Made by a program: the position numbers and the translations under genes. This document shows, in pieces, positions 1 through 13,962 of a stretch of 64,000 bases of DNA (the first letter of the stretch is position 1; the number at the start of each line of letters is the position of its first letter). A model generated the notes under the pieces. It was not told where the DNA came from. It saw only the letters and a program-made list of their open reading frames with translations, and did not search any database. Source of the stretch: Vitrella brassicaformis (lineage: Eukaryota; Sar; Vitrellaceae). The stretch covers positions 251,336 through 315,335 of the forward strand of contig CDMY01000295.1 of assembly GCA_001179505.1 (NCBI GenBank), given 5' to 3'.

Positions 1-3000
1 TTGGGCCTGGGTGGGGGCGGGGGTAGCCATAGTAGGCGCCGGGATGATGCCACGGTTGGGGTGGCGCATTGACGTGAGGATGGCCTCCTGCAGGTCCAGG
101 CGGGCTGACCGCACGGCTGGGGGCGCCAGCGTGCTGTGGGACGACCATCGGTGGCCGGACGGTTGATTGGATGGGCTGTGGTGGCCCACTGTATGGCGGG
201 GCCGGGGGGGAGGTCTGCAGTCGGTGCATGAAGTTGTGTTTCTCGGCTAGTGCCCTGGCGTCCTGTGCGATGCGGCTGCGGCCGACGTTGACAGTGAGTG
301 CGAGAGACTTGTTGTAGTGGTCGACGATCTTGTCGATTTGGTCCTGGGGCGGGGAGGGGTTGGGGTTGTCGACGTTCTTGGCGTTGGCCACGTGCTTGGT
401 GGCGTCGTCGAGCATCTTGCGGGCCTCCGTGATCCAGTTCTTGATGGCCTTGTACTCTTCGTCACACTCAGTCAGACATGGCGGGCCGATAATCCAACTC
501 TCCTTCTCGATGTTGCACTGACCAGACCAAAGAGAGAGATCAAGACACCCCACCCCACCACAGCATTACATTGAGCGACCGACACATGTGTGGTGTGGTG
601 TGGGTGAGAGGGGCGGGGGATGGGCTTACCAGTCTGAGGAGCACCTCGAGGGTTTCGTACTTGTATCTGCCAGCGGGCCGGTTGGCGCCCTTCTGCAGCT
701 CCCTGACGGCGTCATCCTTGCGCCTGATGGCCTGGTCGACCTCATTCTGCAGCATCGGCACCACAACCATCTCCCACCCCTCCGCCTGCCACCGCCGCAC
801 CTCCTCGTACGTCGGCAGGTGAGCGCGGATCAACTTGTACCGCTCCTCCATCTGCTCATTCTTCGACAGCTTCTTGTCCGACGGCGTGTCGTCTGACGCT
901 GCCGACGAGGGCTGCTGGGCCGACGTCCCATCCGCCGCAGGTGCTGCGGCTGCAGATGCACTTGCAGAGGCGGCAGCTGCACTTGGAGAGGCTGCAGCCG
1001 CAGCTGCAGCCGGTTCCTCCTCCTGTGGCTTGCCGTCTTCGTTGGGTTTCTTGGAAGGGCTCTTCGTGCGCTGCAGCACCGTCTCGGGCTTCATCCTGAT
1101 CTCGAGGATGCGGCGGACGCGCTCGTCCCACTGGCGGGCCGCGTCGAGGAGTTTGCGCCACTCGTCGGCGACCTTGTCGCCCTCCTCCTTGAGTGCCTTG
1201 CCGCCCTCACTATTGAAGCTCTCCCTGACCCGCAAGTCGTCCCACTTCTTGAGCCATTCCTCCACCGTGGACTGCGCCCTCCGTGTCCGCCACGACCTCA
1301 GATGCACCGGTGGTCGCTTGCCTGCCTGCCCAGGCTGGCCCGGCTTGTCGCCCTGCCACGACTTGAGGATGCGGCGCTTCTCTTCGACCCACACACGGGC
1401 CGGCTGGAGGTCGCGGAGGGCGTCCTCCTCGGGGAAGCGGATGGGCAGCCGCGTGACGTCGTTCTGAATGGCAGTGAGGTCGTCAGCGGTCTCCTTGAGC
1501 GGCTGTGCGATCATGCGCATGAGCTCCTCGTGGACCTTAGAGGTCTGGCTGATGATGCGCTTGAGCTTCTCGACCTCGAGCACCTTGAGCTGGATCCTCT
1601 TGGGCATGGCGTCCAGGATCTCGGGCACACTGCCGTAGGGCACGCGCAGCTGCTCGAGGGTGTCTGGCACTGGGATGGGGCACCAGGGGTCCCAGCGGGC
1701 CCGGTCGGCGCTGGACATGTTGACCATGGGGTGCATCTTGCGGATCTGCACCGTGGCCTCCTTCCTGTCCTCGAGGAACCGGTTGGCCTTCCACCGCCAC
1801 TTGCGCATCGCACGCATGTGGCCCAGGCAGCTGACCATCTCAGGCACCTTCCCCAGACCCACCATGCGGCCCACGCATACCATCGACTCGAACTCATCCA
1901 TGTCCAGCGAGATGCGGCCGTCCGCCCTGACGGGCCGGCACGACAGCTCCACCTCGCCGCACTTCCACGGCAGCCGCACCCACAGCACCCGCTTGCCGCC
2001 CCGCCCCCTCGACGCACCATGCCGGTCCACGTCGATCGGCGAGCTCTCGCCTCCCAGCTCTCCATTGGGAGGGCGGTCTGAATCCTCGTCGTCGTCCCTC
2101 GACCGGCGGGGCTCCTTGTCGTCCCCTCTCCCTTTGCCTTTGCCTTTCTTCTTGGGGAGAACGCCACTCTGGCCGCGGGTGCGGGCGCGGTCTGTGGCCT
2201 TGACGGCCTCAGTCCCCTTGGCCGGTGGTGGCCGGCCCTTCTTGCTGGACGAGGGGGTCTCCTCTTCGTCGACTTCCATGGCGTCCTCTTCGAGCTGCCG
2301 GTCCTGCTGGTCCTGTGGGGGCCGTGGGCCCGCTGATTGGTCGCCCTCCTCTGCGTTGGCGTTGGCGGCAGGGACGAACGGTGACACCATGTCCGCTGCG
2401 TCCTCCTCGGCGCCTCCCGGGGCCTCCTCAGTCACGAGGTCGTCGTCGTCGGTGGTGCGGCGCTGCTGCTCGATCTCCTTCATGGTCCTCTTGATCTTGC
2501 GCTCGAGCTTGCCGATGTCGGGGACGCTGTCGCCGATGCACATGGGCCCCTCCTCGCTCTGGATCTTACGCAGCACCTCCCGCGTGTCGATCGGACGGTT
2601 GGACGACGTGTACTCTGACGGTTGGTGCACCACCTCGCCGCTGCTGGCCCGCTCCTCCACCAAATGCGCCATCGCCCCCCTCCCCTTGTGCTTGCGGTTG
2701 GGCAGCTCGTCCAACAGCCGACCCGGAGAGTCCTCGAGGGCGGGGACCCTCGTCCTGGCGTAGAGGTCATGCATCCACAGGAGGAGGTATGCAAACCTGT
2801 GCTGCAGCAGGAGCCGCTCGGGTAGCTGCAGACCGCTCAGTGCGCCCTTGAATGACTCGCGCACCAGCCGCAGGGCCCGCTGCCATGAGGGGTAGCGTCG
2901 CGGGGCGGGGCAGAGGAACCACCGGTTGAGCTTGACAAGTCGGAGACTCATGGGGTTGCGGAGTGGGTTGGTGTTGCGGATGCAGCAGATGGGACAGACG

Positions 3001-6000
3001 TAGGTGCTGGGGAGGATGGCCGACCCGCTGATGCCCACACAGTGCATGTGGAACCAACGCCCGCACTCGTCGCAGCTGATCCACGCCGCCGCCTCGGTGT
3101 CCTCCGTCTGCAGCCTCGCGCATATTGGACACACCTCGGGGCTCCGGAAGGCTTCGATGTGCTGCGCCACGTCCTTGACGAAGGCGTAGGCCTGCTGGAC
3201 GGGCGGCACCGACGCCACGTCGCCTTTCTCCGCGGCCGTTCGGCTGAACAGTGTGGCGTATGCCTTGAGGTTCTCGTTGGCGAGGTCCTGCGAGATGAAG
3301 CCGATGGGGTTGTCGGGGATCTTGGCGAGCCCCATCGCCCACTCGGGCAACACGGGCTCATCGTCCGAGATGGGCAGGCTGAGAGCGAGGAGGGTGTCGC
3401 GCTGGAACTCCGGAGGCTTGAAGCCCTTCTGCGATGCTTGGCTGTCCCTCTTGTCAGCCCCCGTCTGCTTGCGGGCGTGCTGGCGCTTCCCGCCGTAGCG
3501 ACTGGCCCTGCCCTTCTGCCCCTTGGCCTTCTTCATGCTGCGGGTGGAGCGGCCCACGTTGAGAAGCGCCGAGTCGGCCTGCTCGGCAAGGTCCATCGGC
3601 TTGACCCCCTCGTCCCTCTCGTCATCCTCGTCGGCCTCCATCGCCGCCTGGAAGTTCTCCTGATCCTCATCGGCCACCTCCTGCTTGATGCGCTTGGCTG
3701 GCGGGGGCTCCGAGTTGGGCAGACCGCTGCCACCCACCTGCAACGACTCGAGAGCTGACGCCACGGCGGCCTGCGGCTGGGCACCCGCGTCATCAGGAGG
3801 AGGAGGAGCGACGTCGCCCTGGCCGCCACTGTCCTCGTTGGGGCGCTTGAGCCGCTGCTGTGTCGCCTCGTCCCTGACCTCGGGTGCGGCTGCGTCTGCC
3901 TCGCGTTTCTCCTGCAGCGCTGAGAGTGTCTCAGAGGGAGGAATCTGGTCAGAGGGCGATGCCTCAGGCGGGATGTCCCCGACCTTGACGGCGGGGGGCG
4001 GGGGCCTGGGGTGGATGATGGCGTCGAACGAGTCCGCCCAGGGGCGCTCGACAAAGTCCTCAGGCAACAGGTTGATCGCCTCGCGAGCCCGCATCTGAAT
4101 GAAAGCCATACACACACAGACACAGATGGATACAGGCGTGTGTGTGTGTATCGGTTGGTGGCTCGCTCACCGTCCAGTCGCAGGCCGACATGAGTACTCC
4201 CATGAGACGTCCCTTCATGGGCACTTGCAGCGGCAGACCGTCCAGCGCGTCAAGCAGCAGACACAGCTCCGTCAGCGACAGCTCAAACGGACCGTTGACC
4301 ACCACCTCGGCATTGTCGTCATCCACCATTGGGGCTGCTGGCGCCTCAGGCTGCTGTGGCTGTGGCTGTGGCTGTCCTTTCTCGACGGTCCCATCGCCCT
4401 CCATCGATGAGGACGGCACAGAGAGCGCTCCGTCAGCCGCTGCCGCTGCTGCAGCTGCTGCTGACTCGACTGATGGATCCTCTGCTGCTGCTGCTGCTGC
4501 TGGTGGCACAGGTGGCCTCTCCTCCTTCTCCACATCGATGGTGAGCTCGTCTTCCCACGGCTCCCTCTCGCCGCCGAACAGCTGGGCGAACACCAGCCAT
4601 TGGGGGCGGGGCGCGTGCCGCTTCCTGCGCTTCACCAGCCCGTCGCCGAATTCATATTCGGTCGAATTGAGGTGGTTGGGGTCCCACGAGATGCCCACCA
4701 GGCTTGTGGGCTTCCACCCAGGAATGGCCGGGCCGTCCACGCCAGGCCTGTCAGCCGGCCGGTCGGCAATGTTGTCCGATGACGCCATCGCCCCCTCTCC
4801 CTCCCCCTGCCCCTCCTGTCCCTCTTCGTGTTGCTTGGAGGGCGTGTCAGGGTCGTCCCACTCGTCGCTGTCCCACTCGTGGTCCGACACATATGTGGGG
4901 TCGCCGGGTGTGTCGTCGAGGAAGGTCGAGTTGGTGACGATGCGCCGCCTGGGGCTGATGTCGCGCCACGAAGACTTGGACGACCGGTTGCGGCGGTTGT
5001 GGGGGAGCTTGAGGCGGCCGGCGTCCTTTAGGGCCTCGGGGGCGACGGTGCGCAGGGTGGGGTACTTGTAGGACAGAAGCTGCGAGTAGACTGCACACAT
5101 GCAATGATTGCGGCACAGGCAGCAAGGAAGGAACCAGGAATGACCATCTGGTGTGTGGTGTGGTGGTGTGTTCAGGTGGGGTGGGCTGTGTGTGCTTACG
5201 GAGCACTGATTCGACCATCTGCCGGAGCCGCTCCACCTCGGGTATCGTGAATGGGCAGGCTGCAGCGCAAAACACACACATGACATGCCAACACACATCA
5301 CCCATATCAGCCCAATGCACTCCTCAGTAAGCAAGTGTCTCTCTCAACTCACTCACCCGTAGCAGCCTGGAAGAGCAGCTCGATGCCCTGCATGAAGGTC
5401 GCTGCCGGCGTCACCTCATGCTTCACCGGACCACCATCCTTGCCCGCATCACCGTCCACCACAGAATCGCCCATCCCGTCCGCATATTCGCTGGGGCTAG
5501 CCACAGGAGCCGCTGCAGCTGCTGCTGCTGCAGCGACTGCTTGCTGCTGCTGTTGCTGGGCCAACTTCTTCTTCTTGGTCGCGCGGCCGCCCTGTGCGAA
5601 GGCCGTCGGCAGTGCCGCCTTGTCGCCCTCGGGCTTGCGGCTCTTGCTGTCCCCTCTTTGCCTGCTGTGAGTGCCGTGCAGCTGAATGGCATAGGGGGGA
5701 GTGTGCTCGGGCAGGTGCACCTCGTCGTCCACTGCATCTCCACCAGATGTCTGGAGGTAGGCGTGTGTGCGCTGCTTGTCGACGTTGGCCTGGAGGAGTG
5801 CGTCGACGCGTGCTGTGACTTGCTGCTGGAGGGTGTCGAGGGAGACGGGGTTGGCTGAGGGGTAGCGGAGGTCCGACACGAGCTCGTCGAGCACTTTGGG
5901 GAAATAGGTGGAGAGGGTGCCCATGCGCAGGGACTCGTAGGCCTCAAGCCACTGTATGTATGCGACACAGCACGCAGACAGGACGGTGGGCGTGATGCGA

Positions 6001-9000
6001 TGTGATGTGTACGCCACTGCGTACCTTCTCGGCCGAGTTGACTTTGTGTTTGAGCGTGGCGTAGAGCTCGAGGTCGACGATCTCCTCGGGGTTGCCCACC
6101 TCCTCAAGACGCCCAGACGGTAGCGCACGCAAGATCTGGTACCGCACACCCGATGGCGCATCCTGGACACAGACAGGCACATCACAGACAGACAGACACA
6201 GACAGATATGGAGCACAAATCAGGACACCCACCACCCCTGATTGCTTCCTCACCTTCCTCTCTGTGTCAGCCGGTCCAGATGCAGCAGCAGCAGCAGCAG
6301 CAGCAGGGGCCGCCGCCTCGCTGCTTGTGGCCTGGTGTGCTTTGGTGTCGTCCGGTCCTCCGTCGAGCGTGTCGGGCGAGGGTGACGGCTGGGGTGGCTC
6401 CATCTTGTTGCTGCTGTCGTCGACGCTATCGTGTGGTGCATGGCGGTGTGCGTGGCCGCCGTGGGGAATGTGGTCGTCCTCACGCTGCTGCAGCTCTCGC
6501 GTTTCGATGTACAGAAGCGTCTCCTTGCAATCCTGCACACAGACAGACAGACAGACGATCAGACGGAGATGTGATGGATTGAATGGTCTGTCTGTCTTTC
6601 CCTGCTGGTGAAGGCAGTCGCTCACCTTGAGAGACGGCTTGTCCTTCTCCAGCCATTCGAGCATCTTCTCGTTGATGTCACGGATCTGAAGCTGCACACA
6701 CGGGAGACAGAGGTAGGTAGGGAGAGAGGGAGAAATGAGTACACAGAGCACATCACGTCACAATTCATCATGTCCGTGTCCGACCGACCTCGACAGAGAG
6801 GTGCTCCTCGAGGTCGATCTGTACGGGGGACTTCTGGCAGTCGCGGTGCAGCTCCCGACCGGTGCGTGTGAGCTCCAGCAGCCGGTCGCGCAGCCCCTCG
6901 CCGCTCATCTCACACACGTAGTCGGGCCGGGGGATGGGCGCGCCGACGCCGTGATGCCACGCCTCGAAGTACGCAAAACTGAACATAAGACACACACACA
7001 GCAGACACGCACGAGAAGTGACAGGGGCGTCGCACCAGAGGGATGGCAGGCTAGCTGTTTGTCTGTCTGTCTGTCTGGATCGGTTTGTTCAGCCGCTGGA
7101 TAGTGAAAGCATCCCTCCATGGAGCGGCTCGGTCGAGCGCTCGAGAGGTATTTAACACAGACCAAAGTGTGGTATCATCAGCACAAACCGCCACACCCTC
7201 CCTAGCTGTTCTGTCTGTCTGCCTGTCTGCCTGTCTGTCTGTCTGTTTCATCAGTTCTCCAAGGTAGATGACCGTCCCATCCCCGCCGCGACAGCGCAGC
7301 GAGTCGACTTGTCTCTTGAATCATCACCGAAACAATTCTACGCTGGCTGCCTGGCTTCCTTCCCTGCACACGCAGGCGGCACCAATCCCACCCACCCCCC
7401 TACCCACCTGCTTCGCTGTTTGTAAGACTCCTTGAGCAGGGCCACCACTTTCTGCCGCAGCAGCACGGCGTCCTTCATCTGCTGCTCACACGTGGCGAAG
7501 GTCGTCAGCCGACGACCTAGGCCGTACTCCTTCGCTACCAACTTCTCGCCATCCTGACAGACACACACACATGCAGGGACGTATGCGTCTTCATTCTCGT
7601 GTGTGTGTGTGTGTGTGCGTGCGTCGAGCTTGAGCTTGAGCTTGCCTTGATGTCCAGCTTGCGAGCGCGCGAGACCTGCTGCTTGACGGCGCCCTTGCGT
7701 CTGAGTGTGCGGTGGCTGACGTACTCATGGTACAGCTCGATCCACTCCTGCGACTCCTTCAAGGCCATCAGCAGCCCCGCCAGCTCCGGCGGCTCCACAC
7801 CGATGGCTATGCCCCGGTTCAAGTGGCCCTGCCACTTGTCCATCTCGGCCCCCTTATCAGACATTTCCGCCGTCTCAGCCGACCACTCGCGCGCCATCTG
7901 CAGCCTCTCCATGAGCAGCTTGACGTTGGGCAGGTCTTCGAGGGGCTGCTGGTTGGCCTGCAGCTTCTCCTGGAAGGCGGTGACCCTTGCGACGGTGGCC
8001 TCGCTGCGGTCGAGCATGGCTCTGGCCTCCATTTCCACGTCTTGTAGTGAGGTGAGCTTGCCCTTGAGCTCGTCCCAGCGGGACACGGCGACGGGGCACT
8101 GGTCAACCTGCGCCTGAATCGTCACCAACACTTCCAGCGTCGCATCTGAAGACGGAAAGAGAGAAGATATAGCCGGTTGTGTCGACAGAGGCTACATTTA
8201 TGTGTGTGTCTGGGTGTGGCACACCTTTCTCGCTGAGGCCTTTGATGGTCTCGTCCAGCTCCTCGGCCGTCTGAGAGAACGATGCAGTGACAGGGAGAGG
8301 TAGCCGATGGATGGATGGCTGGACGGCTGAGCTGAGCCAGTGTGTGTCCCGTCCCTCACCTACCTTGATGTACTGCTGGATGTTGCTGATCCTATCCCCC
8401 AGGCACACAGGCAGATCGCCCACTGCACACACATTCACAGCGGGCAGATTGGAATGGATGCTGCATTGCATGGTGGTCGTGTCTAATCCGGTCTGGTCTG
8501 TCTGTCCGTCCGCCCGTCTGTCTCCCTCACGTTTGCCCAGTTTGTCCTGCCAGACGTCCGGCTCTGCCTTGGGCTCTGCCCCAGAGAGGTTGAAGAAGTC
8601 GCTCTCCCAGTCGCTGACGATCTTGTGCATCGCCTCAATGAACCGGTACTCGGGCAAACTGAAAACACACAGGGGCAGACAGAGACGCCAGCACAAGGCA
8701 TAACTCATTCTCTCTCCTTCTCTCTCTCTCTGTGCGTGCGTGTGTGTGCGCGTGTCCTCACTCGAGGAGTTTGTCCCATTGTGGGGCGAGATTGATGGAG
8801 GCAGCCTCGGCGGGCCTTGCCGCAGTGTCCTTATCCTGCTCCTTCTGGCCACCTGCTGCTGCTGCTGGTGCTGCTGGTGGTGGTGGTGCTGCTGCTGCTG
8901 CTTCCCCCTGCCCCTCGGCCCTCTGCGGCCCCCTGCCCTTGTCGGGAGTGCCCTTGTCGGGATTGCCCTCCGCCGTGAGCGCGGCCTCGAACTCCTGGCC

Positions 9001-12000
9001 CTTCATGCCCTCAATGCCATACTCGTCCACCCTGTGACGCCGCTCGCTGCGCTTCTTTTGCTTGGCCGCCTTCTTCTCCTTCTTGCTCGCAGCACGCGAT
9101 GGACGCTCCTTCTCAACAGGGCCCTTGCCGGACTCCGAGGCAGGGCTGGAGTCGGGGCTCTTGCGGATGGAGGCGGCGCCCCTCTTGCTGACCAGCGGCT
9201 CGTCCTCGTCGTTGTCGGCCTCGTCGGGACCGTTGGCCTCGTTGAGCTGCTCGTCGTCCTCCTCTGGGCTGCGGTCGGGGCCGTCATCCACCGGGCTGGC
9301 GTTCGGCTTGCTGCCATTGCCATTACCATTGCCACCATTGCCGTCAGGGCCATCCAGGTCGTCGATGCCGTTGCGCATGTCCTCGTCGGTCTCGGGCGGG
9401 ATCTTGATGCGGTTCCTGAGCTCCTGCTCGTACTCGGCGTTGGCTGGCGGCGCGCGCGGGGCCTCCTTGAATGGTGGGCGGATGTGCGACGAGGGGTGGG
9501 AGCGTTTGGTGCCGCGGCTCTGCAGCCACAGCTGGCGGAAGGGGGTCTCGCCGTCACACAAATCAACGACTGCAGGGAAGCAGGGAGAGAGGGATGGGTG
9601 GGATGGGTGGTGGAAACAGAAGCGCGACGGTCTGCGTACAGTTGTATTCGACGGGCTCCTTGAAGAGCGCCTTCACCTCCCGTGAGTCGCACGGCAGCTT
9701 GATGCACCGAGCCTGAAGCAGACAGACAGGAGGAGGGAGGGGAATGAGCGGGCCCCTTGCGGAATCCCTCCATCTTGTCTCGCCCTCTATGCGGTGCGTA
9801 CCCGCTCGTGCCAGACTTTGTAACGAATCTCATTCTGCAGACCTGCAGCCACACACATCTCATCTCCAGCCAGGTGGACGTCCAATATAATTCCACCATG
9901 CACCCGAGTGCGTGTGCGTGTGCCGTGGCTCACGTGCTTCTATGTCGTTGTTGCAGTTGAGCGTGTAGCATTCGATGAGGAGCTGCACCACGGTGCGATA
10001 GAAGGCGGCCGAGTGGTAGGTGCGGGGCGCCTGCAGCAGGTGGTGAGCACGGCTCGTCCACTTCTCGGAACGATCCCATTGCTCTGCACACACCACACCA
10101 CACCACACGACACACATAGACAGACGGAGGGATGCAAGCTTGCACCCCATTCTATGTGAGCGTCGCTGACCCTTGAGTGCAATGAGCAGCGGCTGGTCCT
10201 TCAGCGTCAGATTGTCTGCATGCCACAAGCGGCACAGAAACAAGGGAATCGTGATATGGTGTGCTTGTGTGTGAGTCATGTGTGTGGGTGTGGGTGAGTG
10301 TACCTCCCTCGTCAATGAGGTTCCTGAGGTCCGCTGTAGAAGGCCGCTGGGCGGGTGGCGGAATCCGAAGCACCTTCTCGAGCTGAACGACGCACCAAGA
10401 GCCAGCCAATGGAAAAACACATGGGGATGGGGTGTGGGTGCCTGACGTACATCGCCGAGTGTGACGAAGCTCTTCTTGCGGATGCTGTCCAGCTCCTTGG
10501 CCTCAGACGATATCGACGATATGCGAGACTGAATCTGATGACCGAGCCAATCATGCACACACAGGGGCAAGGGACGGACGTGTGGCCCGGGCGTTGCGTT
10601 GCTGCCTACATTTGAGACGCTTGCCCTCTTGAGGAAGTCCTGCGATCGGTTGATCCAGCTACGGGTCTTGTTCATGACCACCTGACACACACACACACAC
10701 ACATCCATCCATCCACACAGACGTCAACAGGAACATGATGTGGTGTGGTGTGCTAGCCCACCCACCCCACCTTTGTCTGATCCAGCTCCTGCTTGAGGTC
10801 GACTTCCCTCGCCAGCGCCTCGCCATCAGTCCAGTACGTGTCGAACTCGCCCACAGTCATGTCACCTATGCCACACGTCAGTGACACACACACGTTGGCC
10901 GATCGTCTTGTCTGACCGACCGACCGACCGACCGACAGACTGAGTGACCGACTCACCAGCGAGTGCCTTCTGGTGTCTGGCCAGCCACTTCTTGCCCTTC
11001 CTCGCCAAAGACTCGAACGCCTTGGACGCTGGGATGATCAACTGACACACAGGCACGCACAGAGCATCCATCCATCCATCCATCTATCATCTGCAGCCAC
11101 CCTCCACTGACCCACCTTGAACTGGCAGTAGTCGTCAAAGACCTGCTGCACCTCCTGCAGGGTTGGCAGCGTCTTCTGCGGGTTCCTCTGGGACCTCGTC
11201 ACGCGCACACCGTCGGCGGCCGGCACGTCCTCGGGTGCGGCTGCGGCTGCGGCTCCCGCAGAGGATGGCGTGGCGGATGGGAGGACCGACAGCGGCAGGC
11301 CGCCGAGCTGTGTGGAGATGGGCACGCCGCTCCTGTCCTTCTCGGGCTCGGCGTCCTCGTCCTGCCAGATGTGGGAGAAGTGGGACGCCTGGATGGCCTC
11401 GATCCACTCCAGGGCTTTGCTCAGCCGATCCATCAAGTCTCTGCCAGCCACAGAGAAAGGCAGCCAGCCACAGGGAAGTCAATATCATGAGCCAATTACA
11501 CACATTATCCTGTCTGTCCATTGCAATGATTGCATTGCGCTCCCTCTATCTCTCACTTTTTGCACTGATGTCGTTCGGCGTCGAGGTTCTGTGCCACAGG
11601 GTCGTTGAGCAGACTGTAGGCGTAGCTGGCCTTCACCACACGCCCCTGCGCCTTCTCAGCCCTGCACTCAGCCAGCAGTCAGTGGCGCCGCACTCGTTTC
11701 CTTTGTCACTTGAGTGTCTAGAGTGTGTGACGTGATGTGTTGTGTACTTTTCGATCCAGTTTGACGCCGACACTTGGGTGTTGAGGTCCTCGAAGCCCGG
11801 CAGCTCCACATACAGCTGAGGGCAGATCCAGCCACACACACAGACAGACACATGGCAGAGAGTGATGATGGGAATGTGCCTGTGTCGGTGTGTGTGTGTG
11901 TGTGTGTGCACGCGCGTGAAGTGTGTGCATCTCACGCACGTCTTTGGTGTCGTCGATGAACTCTTTGGTCTTGTCCAGGTCCTTCTCGTCGACGGCCGTG

Positions 12001-13962
12001 CGCGTCATCTCCTTCCATGCCGTCGTCTGAGCCACACCAGACCACAACACACGACGCGCCAGGTGAGGTGAGTGACTGCGGTGCAGCTGCTGGCTGATCC
12101 ATCGTCCCGCCCTGCCTCACTTTGTCGAGTTGGTTCCTGAGAAACTGTCGCTCCGGTACAGAAATCGCCAGCTTCTCTCCCTGGATGAGTAGCTCCTCCA
12201 AAGTCTTCAGTGGCACCTTGTGGCCTACACACACACACACACACACACAACAGATGCACGTGTGTTCCCAACACACACACACACACACGCTGGCCTGTAT
12301 GTGGATGGATGGATGGATGGTCCCCCACCTACCTTTGCCGGCTGTCTTTGCGTTGACGTGTGTTTTCGTGGGGTCGTTTTTGCGGAACGAGCAGCTGACA
12401 AGCCCGATGACGTCCTTGACCTTCTCGCGGTACTGATGCGCCTTGAACAGGACGCCCCTCACCTCCTCGAGCAGCGGCAGCTCGACGTACACCGCCAGGG
12501 CCGTGCCCTCACGCTCGAGCTCCTTCAACTCGTGCCAGTCGTGCTCGGGGCCTGTGTGTTTGGGGTGGGTGACACACACACATACAAGGGGGAACGGACG
12601 GATGGATATCGAGCACTCAGGGTGGGTGGGTGGGTGTGCCCGGCCCGCGTGTTGGCTGACCTGTCTTGAGCACGTTGGTGGTCCGCTCATTCCAATCTTG
12701 GACGGCATCGAGCTGAGGGAAGAGGTATAGAGGCAAACGTGAGATGGGTTGATATGATGGTTGACGTGACGTGACGTGCATGTGGATGTGGACTGGACGG
12801 GCTCACTGACTCACTCACCTGTGCCTGGATGTTCGTGAGCTGCTGCCGCAGCACGTGAATCGACGCAGGGGTTGAACGAGCCTGCACACACACACACCGC
12901 CCACACGCACACAGGCAGACGAAGTCACAGCCAATACACCCAACGACCCACTCCACTGCACTCCACTCCACTCACCCGTATAGCTGACGTGGACACCTCC
13001 CACTTGGCCGTCCTGGCCTCCCTCTCCTTCTCCCTCTCCCGCTCCCTCTCCCTCTCCCTCTCCCTTTCGCGTTCCCTTTTGCGCTCCTTCTTGCTGCTCC
13101 CGCCGCCCTGGCTGTGCCCTCGGTGCTCGAGCTGCTGCCGCTCGCCCTTCTCACGGCTGCGCATCCGGTCGCGCAGAAACGCCTCCTCGGACAGGGAGTT
13201 GAACGGTGTGGATGCACTCAAGGACTCCTTCCTGAGTCGAAGGAAGTCGTCCTCGGTGCGTGCCTGGCCGCTGGGAGTGGGGTCTGGGCGCCACTCCCTG
13301 AACACACACATGGCCACAGACACAGACACAGACACAGACACATACGTGACACGCAGATGCGCACATGACACGCACAGCACAGCAGGCAGCCACGTCAGGC
13401 ACCGCACAGACACGGGCAGCACTCTCAGCACGAATCGCATCGACCTCTCAACCTCATCGGCGGCTCTGGCTACCGCGTCGCAACCTGCCTGACTCCCTGC
13501 CTGCCTGCCACATGCACCTCCTCCCTCCCCCATGTGCTGCGTGAGACAGTATGGTCATCGCCTCTCTGACCCTCCCTCCCTCGCTCCCTGGCTCCCTGCC
13601 ACCTCCCACTCCACTCACAGGGTGGGCTGTAGTGTCGGGTCGGGCGGTCTCCTGTCGATAACATCAGGCTCAGGTATGTCGGGTGCCTTGAAGAATGGCG
13701 CGAGGTAGGCCTGATAGCGGTAGTGGTCGAGGCGGATGCTCTTCTTGACCTTGCCCGTCGACAGCAGCTCGTCGTAGAACTTCCGGGCAGGCGCTGCGCA
13801 CACCACACACACAGCCACACACGTCAGGGAGTCGCTCCCGGCCTGGGGGTGCCCTCACAGGGGCAGGCACACGCACACAGGTCGCCTGACTCGCCTCACT
13901 CCCACCCCGCATGGTCAGACGGTCTTACGGATTTTGTGTGGATGTGCGTCGCCGTCGTCCAT
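1..13962 (-). CDS. Giant PHD-finger protein with PLU-1-like helical region (3' end beyond window)
   Basis: Thirty-five exons join in phase: 13962-13929, 13793-13619, 13297-12976, 12881-12819, 12712-12661, 12551-12333, 12224-12121, 12026-11940, 11815-11748, 11661-11557, 11440-11116, 11041-10957, 10865-10771, 10681-10610, 10534-10451, 10382-10304, 10215-10171, 10083-9934, 9842-9802, 9712-9640, 9569-8762, 8658-8531, 8422-8364, 8270-8225, 8145-7646, 7553-7408, 6978-6789, 6691-6626, 6532-6254, 6162-6025, 5951-5357, 5259-5200, 5090-4171, 4094-630, 517-1. That is about 3,398 codons before the window edge. The start is the ATG at 13962 (MDDGDAHPHK). A C4HC3 PHD finger (CPIC, CDEC, HMHC, CPIC) lies near residues 2392-2443, suggesting a histone-tail reader. 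Long charged helical stretches resemble the PLU-1-like region of KDM5 proteins (inference). No JmjC motif was seen. Poly-A/Q and acidic tracts are frequent. The intron left of exon 25 appears to be GC-AG. Confidence 0.85.
7244..7334 (-). ncRNA. Candidate intronic C/D box snoRNA
   Basis: On the host gene's sense strand the 428-bp intron 6979-7407 contains a perfect C box GTGATGA (7327-7321) and a D box CTGA (7254-7251), 66 nt apart. They are enclosed by a six-base terminal stem, TGTTTC (7334-7329) with GAAACA (7249-7244), with one unpaired base on each side. This is the standard kink-turn layout of a 2'-O-methylation guide. The intron is several times longer than most others in the gene. The guide stretch just upstream of the D box ends ACCTTGGAGAA. 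The rRNA target was not established and C'/D' boxes are not clear. Confidence 0.45.

Noticed and set aside
1302-2763. Long plus-strand open frames opposite the large PHD-gene exon
   Set aside because: They are shadows of a GC-rich coding exon: low-complexity, without splice links, and the minus-strand frame carries the PHD finger.
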